Positions 56,600 to 64,000 of a stretch of DNA of 64,000 bases are shown here, one piece after another; within the stretch, counting starts at the first letter, position 1; every line of letters starts with the position of its first letter. Source of the DNA: Marinomonas sp. KMM3893 (lineage in GTDB: Bacteria > Pseudomonadota > Gammaproteobacteria > Pseudomonadales > Marinomonadaceae); the NCBI RefSeq assembly GCF_004352855.1, contig NZ_SJSC01000004.1:248001-312000 (forward strand). The letters are read 5' to 3'. The notes below the pieces were generated by a model. It worked only from the letters and a program-made list of their open reading frames with translations, was not told where the DNA came from and ran no database searches. The translations under genes were made by a program, and so were the position numbers.

Positions 56600-57334
56600 A
56601 TGAGTCTGGAAGGCAAAATAGCCCTAGTGACTGGTGCGACTCGTGGTATTGGTAAAGCGATTGCTTCTGCTCTTGTTGAGCAGGGTGCAACGGTTATTGG
56701 TACGGCAACGAGCGAATCTGGTGCGCAAAGTATCAGCGAGTATTTGGGTGAGAACGGCAAAGGATGGGTGCTGGATGTATCATCAGCTGACTCTGTCGAT
56801 GCGGTAATCAAAGAAATTAATGCTGAATATGGTGCGCCAACTATTTTGGTTAACAATGCAGGCATTACTCGTGATAATCTAATGATGCGAATGAAAGAAG
56901 ATGAGTGGGATCAAGTAATTAACACCAATCTTTCTTCAGTTTTTCGTGTTACAAAGGCTTGTTTACGTGGCATGACCAAGGCAAAATTCGGTCGTGTCAT
57001 AAGCATCAGTTCTGTTGTGGGTTCTATGGGGAATGGTGGTCAAACAAACTATTCCGCAGCCAAAGCAGGGTTGGAAGGATTTAGTCGCTCATTGGCGGCT
57101 GAAATTGGATCTCGTGGCATCACTGTAAACTGTGTTGCTCCAGGATTCATTGAAACGGACATGACCAAGGTGCTTCCTGAAGAGCACAAAGCGAAATTGG
57201 TAGAAAAAGTACCAGCTTCACGTCTTGGTCAACCAGAAGAAATTGCGGCAGCTGTTGCATTTTTAGCGTCAAATGGCGCAGGTTACATCACTGGAGAAAC
57301 ATTACATGTCAATGGTGGCATGTATATGTCGTAA
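56600..57334 (+). CDS. fabG: 3-oxoacyl-ACP reductase
   Basis: The 244-residue product is FabG, the NADPH-dependent ketoreductase of fatty acid elongation. It is a short-chain dehydrogenase with VTGATRGIGKAIA, NNAGITRDNLMMRM, the catalytic Ser in SISSVVGSMG and YSAAKAG (Tyr, Lys). I choose the ATG at 56600 because GGAG (56589-56592) is then 7 bases upstream. It follows fabD by 42 bases. Confidence 0.98.
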   Translation: MSLEGKIALVTGATRGIGKAIASALVEQGATVIGTATSESGAQSISEYLGENGKGWVLDVSSADSVDAVIKEINAEYGAPTILVNNAGITRDNLMMRMKEDEWDQVINTNLSSVFRVTKACLRGMTKAKFGRVISISSVVGSMGNGGQTNYSAAKAGLEGFSRSLAAEIGSRGITVNCVAPGFIETDMTKVLPEEHKAKLVEKVPASRLGQPEEIAAAVAFLASNGAGYITGETLHVNGGMYMS

Positions 57335-57470
57335 TTTGAGTTGAATTTTATATTTAATTCAACGAAAATACGTCTCCGGTTCATGTTGAGAATCACGCCT
57401 TTTAGTTTAGGTAGTCGAACATTACAATACGCTCAAAATGAGCTATTAACGAGTAGAGTAGGAACTTCTA

Positions 57471-57704
57471 ATGAGTAGCATTGAAGAACGCGTTAAAAAA
57501 ATCGTTTGCGAACAGCTTGGTGTTAAAGAGGAAGAAGTTGTATCTTCAGCATCTTTCGTAGATGACTTGGGTGCAGATTCCCTAGACACTGTTGAGTTGG
57601 TTATGGCTCTTGAAGAGGAATTTGATACTGAAATTCCTGATGAAGAAGCTGAAAAAATCACTACAGTACAAGCAGCGAACGACTACATCAACGCTAACTT
57701 GTAA
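57471..57704 (+). CDS. acpP: acyl carrier protein
   Basis: The 77-residue product is ACP, with the phosphopantetheine attachment Ser in [10 protein letters not shown] and an overall acidic sequence. It carries growing acyl chains for fatty acid and lipid A synthesis. A 136-base gap upstream probably holds its own promoter, and a hairpin with a T run follows at 57729, giving separate high expression. Confidence 0.99.
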   Translation: MSSIEERVKKIVCEQLGVKEEEVVSSASFVDDLGADSLDTVELVMALEEEFDTEIPDEEAEKITTVQAANDYINANL

Positions 57705-57728
57705 TTCCTTGGTGAATTGAGTTTCCCG

Positions 57729-57765
57729 AAAAGCCGCTTGTATTCGTTACAGCGGCTTTTCTTAT
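57729..57765 (+). terminator. terminator or attenuator between acpP and fabF
   Basis: A ~12-bp stem AAAAGCCGCT / AGCGGCTTTT with a 12-base loop and a T-rich tail follows acpP. It is likely leaky, letting some transcription reach fabF. Confidence 0.8.
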
Positions 57766-57808
57766 TATTAAGTCCCTGTATAGCAGGGCGGTTTTCTGGA
57801 GGAATCCT

Positions 57809-59050
57809 ATGTCTCGTCGTCGGGTTGTAGTCACAGGAATGGGAATGGTGACACCCCTTGGCAACAATGTGAAAGATACGTGGGATAACGTATTGGAAGG
57901 CAAAAGTGGTGTTTCTGATATCACTTCGTTCGATGCCAGCCAATTTTCCACCCGTTTTGCGGCGCAGGTTGAAGGCTTTGATGCCACTCAATATATGAGT
58001 GTTAAAGAAGCTCGCAAGATGGATCTCTTCATTCAATATGGTATTGCTGCAGCAGTACAGGCATTAGAAGATGCAAATCTCAATGGGCAAACGGCCGATT
58101 TAACTCGGGTAGGTTGTGCGATTGGTTCGGGCATTGGTGGTTTGCCAATGATCGAAAAAAATCTTCACTTACTTAATGAGTCTGGTCCTAAGCGCATTTC
58201 ACCTTTTTTTGTACCTGGTGCGATCATTAATATGATTTCTGGTCATGTCGCGATACGTTTTGGCTTTAAAGGGCCGAATATTTCGATCGTAACCGCTTGT
58301 ACAACAGGTACGCATAATATTGGTATGGCTGGTCGCATGATTGCCTATGGTGACGCTGATGTCATGATAGCCGGCGGTGCTGAAATGGCGATCACTCCAC
58401 TTGGTATTGGTGGTTTTGGCGCAGCAAGAGCCTTGTCTACGCGCAATGATGACCCTAAAACAGCCAGTCGACCATGGGACAAAGACCGTGATGGTTTTGT
58501 GATGGGAGACGGTGCGGGCATTCTAGTGCTAGAAGAATATGAGCATGCGGTAGCCCGTGGTGCGACTATTTACGCTGAGTTGGCAGGTTTTGGTATGAGT
58601 GATGATGCCCATCACATGACGGCGCCTCCGGCGACGGGTGAAGGCGCTTTGTCAGCCATGTCTGCGGCATTGAAAGATGCAAAAATTGCTCCCCAGGACA
58701 TTGATTATATCAATGCTCACGGGACTTCTACGTCAGTAGGGGATTTGGCAGAGAGCCAAGCGGTTAAATCATTGATGGGAGCGGACGCGTCTGATGTGGC
58801 GATGAGTTCAACGAAATCGATGATTGGTCATTTATTAGGAGCGTCAGGGGCGGTTGAATCTATCTTCTCTGTGCTGGCTATTCGTGATCAAGTGGCGCCG
58901 CCGACGATTAATTTGGAAGAGGCTAGTGAGGGTTGTGACCTTAACTATGTGCCTTCTACACCGCAGAAACGTAAAATTGATGTGGTGTTGAATAACTCTT
59001 TTGGATTTGGTGGCACCAACGGAACCTTGGTTTTTAAGAAAATGCCATAA
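57809..59050 (+). CDS. fabF: 3-oxoacyl-ACP synthase II
   Basis: The 413-residue product is FabF (KAS II), which elongates acyl-ACP by two carbons. The catalytic Cys is in [10 protein letters not shown], and the two His are in [11 protein letters not shown] and [16 protein letters not shown] lies before the ATG. No pabC, mltG or tmk follows, unlike in many relatives; a weak hairpin at 59059-59076 may end the transcript. Confidence 0.98.
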   Translation: MSRRRVVVTGMGMVTPLGNNVKDTWDNVLEGKSGVSDITSFDASQFSTRFAAQVEGFDATQYMSVKEARKMDLFIQYGIAAAVQALEDANLNGQTADLTRVGCAIGSGIGGLPMIEKNLHLLNESGPKRISPFFVPGAIINMISGHVAIRFGFKGPNISIVTACTTGTHNIGMAGRMIAYGDADVMIAGGAEMAITPLGIGGFGAARALSTRNDDPKTASRPWDKDRDGFVMGDGAGILVLEEYEHAVARGATIYAELAGFGMSDDAHHMTAPPATGEGALSAMSAALKDAKIAPQDIDYINAHGTSTSVGDLAESQAVKSLMGADASDVAMSSTKSMIGHLLGASGAVESIFSVLAIRDQVAPPTINLEEASEGCDLNYVPSTPQKRKIDVVLNNSFGFGGTNGTLVFKKMP

Positions 59051-59087
59051 TGGTTTTAGGGCAGAGTTATCTGCCCTGATTAGGCCA

Positions 59088-59495
59088 TTAATGTATTTGT
59101 GTTGAGTCGCCTCTCAATAGGCTGATTTGTTCCGCGATATTGTACTCTTTTTCTTGATTGTCTAACTCGTAGAGGTGTTCTTCTAGTTGTTGGTATAGTG
59201 CAATTTCTTCATCGCCTAAGAAATGTAGGCATTCACCGCCTATAAACCACAATAGCTCTCGCTTAATAAGTGGTACTAAATTAGCGTAACAGCGAATGAA
59301 GCGAGCAAGCAGCTCTTGGCCATCAAATACGTACTGAGTGTCGTTGGCCTGAATGTTTAGAACAAGTTGATCCCACTTTTCCAGAAAATCGATTTCTTCT
59401 TCCGCCAAGTCGGCCTGATCAAATGGAAAGTGTTCTGAAATGCGCTGACGTAACTCTGTGCATGCATTAAAAATATATTGATTGCGTGATTCCAC
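59088..59495 (-). CDS. unknown acidic helical protein
   Basis: The 135-residue product is soluble, acidic and mostly helical, with no motif I know. Segments such as FARFIRCYANLVPLIKREL (approx.) and LWFIGGECLHFLGDEEIAL are well formed, supporting a real gene. It is divergent from the ABC transporter genes and convergent with fabF. Confidence 0.75.
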   Translation of the reverse strand: MESRNQYIFNACTELRQRISEHFPFDQADLAEEEIDFLEKWDQLVLNIQANDTQYVFDGQELLARFIRCYANLVPLIKRELLWFIGGECLHFLGDEEIALYQQLEEHLYELDNQEKEYNIAEQISLLRGDSTQIH

Positions 59496-59556
59496 AAAAA
59501 AACCTATTCAAATAAATAACGATTAAGTTGGCGATAGCCTAACGAGACTCATAATT

Positions 59557-60471
59557 ATGACATATGCAATCGAAATAAGTGACCTAAAAAAACGCTACGA
59601 TGGTGGTTTTGAGGCGCTTAAAGGTATCGATTTAAAAGTAGAAAAAGGCGACTTCTTTGCATTGCTTGGCCCAAATGGTGCCGGCAAGTCGACCACTATT
59701 GGTATTTTGTGTTCCTTGGTTAACAAAACGTCAGGTCGTGTGTCTATTTTTGGTGCAGACATTGATGATGACTTTGCCAAAGCGAAAAAATATTTAGGCG
59801 TTGTACCACAAGAATTTAATTTCAATGTCTTTGAATCGGTTTTCAATGTGGTTGTTACCCAAGCGGGCTTTTATGGCATCAGTAAAAGTGTGGCTGAACA
59901 GCGAGCTGAAAAATATCTGAAACAACTGGGTTTATGGGACAAAAAAGACGTCCAATCTCGTATGTTGTCAGGTGGTATGAAGCGCCGTTTGATGATCGCA
60001 CGCGCTTTGATTCATGAGCCTGAAGTGTTGATCCTAGATGAGCCAACCGCAGGGGTTGATATCGAATTGCGCCGCTCTATGTGGGAGTTTATTAAGGCGT
60101 TAAATGAGCAGGGCACAACGATTATTTTGACCACGCATTACTTAGAAGAAGCGGAGCAGCTTTGTCGCAACATTGCGATTATTAATAGCGGTGAAATTGT
60201 TGAAAACACCAGTGTAAAGGCTCTATTAAAAACGCTTAATCAAGAAACCTTCATCCTAGATTTGGATAAAAGTGTGGCACAAGACTGGCGTGTTCCAGGT
60301 TACGCCATCGAGGTGGTAAACGATGCGACTACCATTGAAGTTGAGGTGATTAAAGGGCGGCCATTAAATGTGGTGTTTAAAGCGCTCGATGAAGACGGGA
60401 TTAATGTGTTGAGCATGCGCAATAAATCGAACCGACTTGAAGAGCTCTTCGTCAAACTTATTAAGGGTTAA
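59557..60471 (+). CDS. ABC transporter ATP-binding protein, YadG-like
   Basis: The 304-residue product is an ABC ATPase: Walker A GPNGAGKST, signature LSGGMKRRL, Walker B LILDEPTAGVD and the His switch TTHYLEEA. It resembles E. coli YadG, with a C-terminal extension of ~85 residues. The permease gene follows after 5 bases. The substrate is unknown; these ABC-2 pairs export drugs, polysaccharide or unknown compounds. Confidence 0.94.
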   Translation: MTYAIEISDLKKRYDGGFEALKGIDLKVEKGDFFALLGPNGAGKSTTIGILCSLVNKTSGRVSIFGADIDDDFAKAKKYLGVVPQEFNFNVFESVFNVVVTQAGFYGISKSVAEQRAEKYLKQLGLWDKKDVQSRMLSGGMKRRLMIARALIHEPEVLILDEPTAGVDIELRRSMWEFIKALNEQGTTIILTTHYLEEAEQLCRNIAIINSGEIVENTSVKALLKTLNQETFILDLDKSVAQDWRVPGYAIEVVNDATTIEVEVIKGRPLNVVFKALDEDGINVLSMRNKSNRLEELFVKLIKG

Positions 60472-60476
60472 GCTGA

Positions 60477-61250
60477 ATGAAAAATTCTGAAATATTTATC
60501 GCGTTTTATACGATACTTCGTCGTGAAATTCGCCGTTTTATGCGCATTTGGCCGCAAACCTTACTGCCGCCAGCGATTACTATGTCTTTGTATTTTGCTA
60601 TCTTTGGGCACTTTATTGGTAGCCGAATTGGTGAAATGGATGGCTTCAGTTATATGCAGTACATTGTGCCAGGCTTGATCATGATGTCGGTGATAACTAA
60701 CTCTTACTCTAATGTGTCCTCTTCCTTTTTCTCGGCTAAGTTTCAGCACAGTATTCAGGAACTGTTGGTATCGCCAACCCCGAACTGGGTGATCTTGTTG
60801 GGGTATGTGCTGGGTGGTGTTGCGCGCGGTTTATTTGTTGGTCTGATCGTGACTGTGTTGTCGCTGTTTTTCACTCATTTGACCCTGCATAATGTGTTCT
60901 TGACCGTAATCGTTGTGCTGTTAACTGCAATCATGTTTTCGTTAGGCGGTTTTGTGAATGCTATCTACGCGCGCAGTTTTGATGATGTGTCTATTGTGCC
61001 GACCTTTATTTTGACACCATTAACCTATCTAGGCGGTGTCTTTTATTCTATTCATTTGTTGCCCGAGTTTTGGCAGAACTTGTCATTGCTCAACCCTGTT
61101 TTATACATGGTGAATGCGTTCCGCTTCGGGATTCTTGGTGTATCGGATATCAATGTATATTGGGCTCTGGTTATTGTTTGTGTGTTTATCGTCGTACTGT
61201 TCTCATTTGGCTTGCATTTGCTGAATAAGGGCAGAGGCATTCGTAACTGA
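60477..61250 (+). CDS. ABC-2 type permease, YadH-like
   Basis: The 257-residue product has six membrane segments and the ABC-2 pattern with SFFSAKFQHSIQELLVSPTP and PLTYLGGVFYSI. It pairs with the ATPase encoded just upstream, as YadGH in E. coli. queF follows after 10 bases and is probably cotranscribed, though no functional link is evident. Confidence 0.93.
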   Translation: MKNSEIFIAFYTILRREIRRFMRIWPQTLLPPAITMSLYFAIFGHFIGSRIGEMDGFSYMQYIVPGLIMMSVITNSYSNVSSSFFSAKFQHSIQELLVSPTPNWVILLGYVLGGVARGLFVGLIVTVLSLFFTHLTLHNVFLTVIVVLLTAIMFSLGGFVNAIYARSFDDVSIVPTFILTPLTYLGGVFYSIHLLPEFWQNLSLLNPVLYMVNAFRFGILGVSDINVYWALVIVCVFIVVLFSFGLHLLNKGRGIRN

Positions 61251-61260
61251 GGAATTGAAT

Positions 61261-62076
61261 ATGGGTTTTTTACCCTTGGGTCAGCAAACAGACTATGTGT
61301 CTGAATACGATGCTGACTTGCTTTACCCTATCGCTAGGGTTGATAAATGGGCTGAAATGAATATCGAGGCGCAGCGTCTGCCTTTTTTTGGCGAAGACAT
61401 TTGGAATGCGTATGAAGTGTCTTGGCTAAATTTAAAAGGGAAGCCCATTGTGGCTTTGGCGGAGTTTCGTTTGCCTTATAACTCGCCAAATATTATTGAA
61501 TCCAAGTCGTTTAAACTCTATTTGAATTCATTAAATCAAATGCGTTATGAGTCATTGGCGGATGTGCAATCCTTACTAGAAAAGGATTTATCAAACGCCG
61601 CTGGAGCGCCGGTGACCGTGATGTTACGGGATGTTGACTCCATGTCTGCGCTTGTGGTTTTAACGCCGGATTATTGCATTGATGAGCTGGATGTCGAGGT
61701 GGAAGAATACCACCCTAACGCTGACTTGTTGGCCGTTGATGAATCCCTTGGCGTGGTTGAAGAAAGATTGGTTAGCCACCTGTTAAAATCAAATTGCCCA
61801 GTGACCAATCAGCCTGATTGGGGCTCTGTGTTTATTGATTATAAAGGGCCTAAAATTGATCACGAACAGCTGTTGAAATACGTTATCTCATTTCGTGAGC
61901 ACACGGACTTTCATGAGCAATGTGTTGAGCGTATTTACATTGATATTATGCGCCAATGCAAACCAGAAAGTTTGATTGTCTACGCTCGTTATGTGCGTCG
62001 CGGTGGTTTGGATATTAATCCGTACCGAGCGTCTACGCCGATCGTGTTGGGCAATGATAGATTGACGCGTCAGTAG
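61261..62076 (+). CDS. queF: NADPH-dependent 7-cyano-7-deazaguanine reductase
   Basis: The 271-residue product is the long, two-domain QueF that reduces preQ0 to preQ1 for queuosine. It carries ESKSFKLYLNS in the N-terminal half and the active Cys179 in SNCPVTNQPDWG. The His near FREHTDFHEQC is also typical. I start at the ATG at 61261 with GAGGAA upstream. It completes the preQ1 pathway with queC and queE at 31.6-33.0 kb. Confidence 0.97.
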   Translation: MGFLPLGQQTDYVSEYDADLLYPIARVDKWAEMNIEAQRLPFFGEDIWNAYEVSWLNLKGKPIVALAEFRLPYNSPNIIESKSFKLYLNSLNQMRYESLADVQSLLEKDLSNAAGAPVTVMLRDVDSMSALVVLTPDYCIDELDVEVEEYHPNADLLAVDESLGVVEERLVSHLLKSNCPVTNQPDWGSVFIDYKGPKIDHEQLLKYVISFREHTDFHEQCVERIYIDIMRQCKPESLIVYARYVRRGGLDINPYRASTPIVLGNDRLTRQ

Positions 62077-62113
62077 TTTTTGCCATCGCGCATTGAGTGC
62101 TCTGGATGCTAAC

Positions 62114-62148
62114 AAGCCCGTCTCATTTTGAATGAGGCGGGCTTTTTT
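62114..62148. terminator. bidirectional terminator after queF
   Basis: A stem AAGCCCG-TCTCATT / AATGAG-GCGGGCTT with a short loop and a T6 run ends queF, and probably the LysR gene from the other side. Confidence 0.9.
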
Positions 62149-62168
62149 GTTGCTAGAGAGTCAGAGGC

Positions 62169-63059
62169 TTAATGGTTCTTAAAAGCGTCGATTAGATAAT
62201 TCACCAGCGCTTTCACTCTTAAGCTGGTGTTGCTTGATTGCGGATACAGCACGGTGACGTCGGATGAGGGAAGTTGCCAATCAGGCATGGGCTCAATAAG
62301 CTGACCTGAGGCGAGTTCCTGCTCGACATAATAGGAGGGTTGTCGGCTTAGTCCTGCACTCGCGAGTACGGCCAGCTTAGCGACATGGCCATTAGCGCAT
62401 TTTAATTTGCCTTGTACCGGCAACTCGTATTTTTCTTTGCTTATCTTGTGTGTAAATGACCAGCGTTTAACAGAGCCATTGATGAGCGGCTGATCAAGTA
62501 AGGCTCTGGGGTGGGTTAGCTTGCCTATGCTGTTGAGAAAATCAGGCGTTGCCACCAAATGGTTGCTGTAATTCGTCAGTTTGCGGCCGATTAAATTCGA
62601 GTTTTCCAGTGTGCCCATGCGAATCACCAAGTCGTATTGTGCTTCGATCAAATCCACTCTGGGGCTGGAAAAGCTAAGGTCAATTTCAATGTGCGGGTTT
62701 TCTTGCATAAAGCGCAAAAGTAGAGGGGAGAGTATCTTTTCGCCAAACAACCCTCCCACGGCATTAATGCGTATGTTGCCGCTGAGGCTGGTGTTGGCAT
62801 TTTGCGCAGATTGAACGGCGTGCTCAAGTTGGTCAATGCCTTGCCTTGAAAGCTGATAAAAAGTCTCTCCGGCCGGAGAGAGGGACAGCGAGCGGGTGGA
62901 GCGATAGAGTAATTGAACCCCCATGTCTTTTTCTAAGCGGCTGATGATTTGCGACACTCGTGCACGGGATAAACCGAGTTGTTCGGCGGCTTTGGAAAAG
63001 CTTTGCTCCTCGACGACGGCAAGAAACTCACGGATGCCATCTGGAAAACCTGACGTCAT
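62169..63059 (-). CDS. LysR-type regulator divergent from aldo/keto reductase
   Basis: The 296-residue product has an N-terminal helix-turn-helix (about 10-65, FSKAAEQLGLSRARVSQIISRL) and a C-terminal LysR effector domain. It is divergent from the aldo/keto reductase gene, with 105 bases between the start codons, including an AT-rich stretch near 63095-63115 fit for LysR binding. It probably regulates the reductase. The family resembles the many CrgA-like regulators of Marinomonas and Pseudomonas. Confidence 0.92.
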   Translation of the reverse strand: MTSGFPDGIREFLAVVEEQSFSKAAEQLGLSRARVSQIISRLEKDMGVQLLYRSTRSLSLSPAGETFYQLSRQGIDQLEHAVQSAQNANTSLSGNIRINAVGGLFGEKILSPLLLRFMQENPHIEIDLSFSSPRVDLIEAQYDLVIRMGTLENSNLIGRKLTNYSNHLVATPDFLNSIGKLTHPRALLDQPLINGSVKRWSFTHKISKEKYELPVQGKLKCANGHVAKLAVLASAGLSRQPSYYVEQELASGQLIEPMPDWQLPSSDVTVLYPQSSNTSLRVKALVNYLIDAFKNH

Positions 63060-63164
63060 ATTGTTAAGCCTTAATAAACAAACCGTTAATTGAATTGATA
63101 ATTATAAACATTAACAAGGCTCGTATAGTAGAGGAATTCATCATAACGAGACATTGGAGTGAGT

Positions 63165-64000
63165 GTGAAAACAAGAGTATTGGGAAAGACAGGCTATCAA
63201 GTGTCGGAAATTGGTTTGGGGTGTTGGCAATTGGGCAATGATTTTGGCCCAGTGGAAGACGCAGAAGCGCGTGCTATTTTGCAAGCGGGATTGGACTCTG
63301 GTGTGCGTTTTTTTGACACCGCGGATGTGTATGGTTCTGGCTTGAGTGAGTCCAGAATTGGTGCTTGGTGTCGTTCGTTAGCAACGCCGCCGATTGTCGC
63401 CACTAAAGTCGGCCGCAGTGCTGAGCTTTACCCGAATGGTTACAGCAAAGTGGCGGTGAAGCGGAGTTTACAAGTCTCTGCTCAGCGTTTGGGTGTAGAC
63501 ACGATTGATTTGGCGCAGTTGCACTGTGTGCCGCGAGATGTTCTGTTTTCTGGTGATATGCTGGCCTGGATGGAAGATTTTAAAAAAGAGGGGATTATCA
63601 AGCATTTCGGTGCCAGTGTAGAGCTCCTGGATGAAGCGCAGTTTTGCTGCACAAACCCTGAATTGGCCAGTCTGCAGATCTTATTCAATGTGTTCCGACA
63701 GGACGCGGTTGATGCGTTGTTTGCACAAGTTGAAGAAAATAACATTGGTGTTATCGTGCGCTTGCCTTTGGCCAGTGGTTTGTTGGCGGGGAAAATGACC
63801 GTCAATGACCAATTCGATAAACAAGATCATCGTTCTTATAACCAAGACGGTGCGGCGTTTCATGTTGGCGAGACCTTCAATGGGTTGCCGTTTGCAAAAG
63901 GGGTGGCCTTGGTGGATGAGCTGAAAAATAGACTGCCTGCAGGGCACAATATTCTAGACGTGTCCTTGCGTTGGATTTTAGATCATCCTCAAGTGTCGAG
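63165..64000 (+). CDS. aldo/keto reductase, 3' end cut by window
   Basis: The first 278 residues of an aldo/keto reductase are seen; the gene runs past the window end. It starts with GTG at 63165, with GGAG at 63156-63159, giving MKTRVLGKTGYQVSEIGLGC. The catalytic tetrad is Asp and Tyr in FFDTADVYGSG, Lys in ATKVGRS, and His in QLHCVPR. It reduces carbonyls with NADPH. Substrate unknown; the divergent LysR gene probably controls it. Confidence 0.93.
   Translation, partial: MKTRVLGKTGYQVSEIGLGCWQLGNDFGPVEDAEARAILQAGLDSGVRFFDTADVYGSGLSESRIGAWCRSLATPPIVATKVGRSAELYPNGYSKVAVKRSLQVSAQRLGVDTIDLAQLHCVPRDVLFSGDMLAWMEDFKKEGIIKHFGASVELLDEAQFCCTNPELASLQILFNVFRQDAVDALFAQVEENNIGVIVRLPLASGLLAGKMTVNDQFDKQDHRSYNQDGAAFHVGETFNGLPFAKGVALVDELKNRLPAGHNILDVSLRWILDHPQVS

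Overview
The window is chromosomal DNA of a marine-type gammaproteobacterium. Gene content and order point to the Oceanospirillales/Pseudomonadales side, and Marinomonas or a close relative is my best guess (inference, no search was run). Supporting signs are the topA-DUF6586-small acidic protein-lexA order and the plsX-fabD-fabG-acpP-fabF order without fabH, both as in Pseudomonas, plus a short MiaE and a LysR gene divergent from leuCDB. G+C is moderate by eye, genes are densely packed, and most of the window is housekeeping. No rRNA, tRNA, CRISPR array or insertion sequence was seen.

Layout. 1-2.4 kb: two small lipoproteins and a solitary SOS-controlled umuD. 2.4-7.1 kb (minus): trmJ, a membrane J-domain/SH3 protein and a 7TM EAL phosphodiesterase. 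7.2-9.7 kb: moaCDE and a lone tyrosine recombinase. 9.7-11.7 kb: three small secreted helical proteins that look like paralogues; the first two have duplicated promoters with identical spacing. 11.7-18.4 kb: bepA-like protease divergent from a tusA-like gene and a PerM-type permease, then a GH13 glucosidase, an MFS transporter and a LysR regulator. 18.5-23.1 kb: leuC-leuD-leuB-asd. 23.1-29.1 kb: a long gene-poor stretch, hpf, a 15-bp tandem repeat, acnB, and a pseudokinase/SUMF1-like membrane fusion. 29.1-33.0 kb: miaE, lpxH-ppiB, queE and queC. 33.2-37.5 kb: azlCD and glnS-cysS. 37.5-45.8 kb: usp, two unknown membrane proteins, topA and its small partners, then lexA and dinG sharing a double LexA operator. 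45.8-53.8 kb: rhlB-like helicase, selO, gpsA, DUF4389, sixA, a hydrolase, DUF4892, a patatin and maf. 53.9-59.1 kb: yceD-rpmF-plsX-fabD-fabG-acpP-fabF. 59.1-64 kb: an unknown gene, an ABC exporter with queF, and a LysR regulator divergent from an aldo/keto reductase cut by the window end.

Themes. Several genes act on tRNA (trmJ, miaE, queC, queE, queF, glnS, cysS). SOS control is seen at umuD and at lexA/dinG. Leucine and aspartate-family biosynthesis and the fatty-acid core form compact operons. The least explained parts are the three small secreted proteins at 10.2-11.7 kb with their duplicated control region, the pseudokinase/SUMF1 fusion, and the UmuD homologue that lacks the usual cleavage dipeptide.
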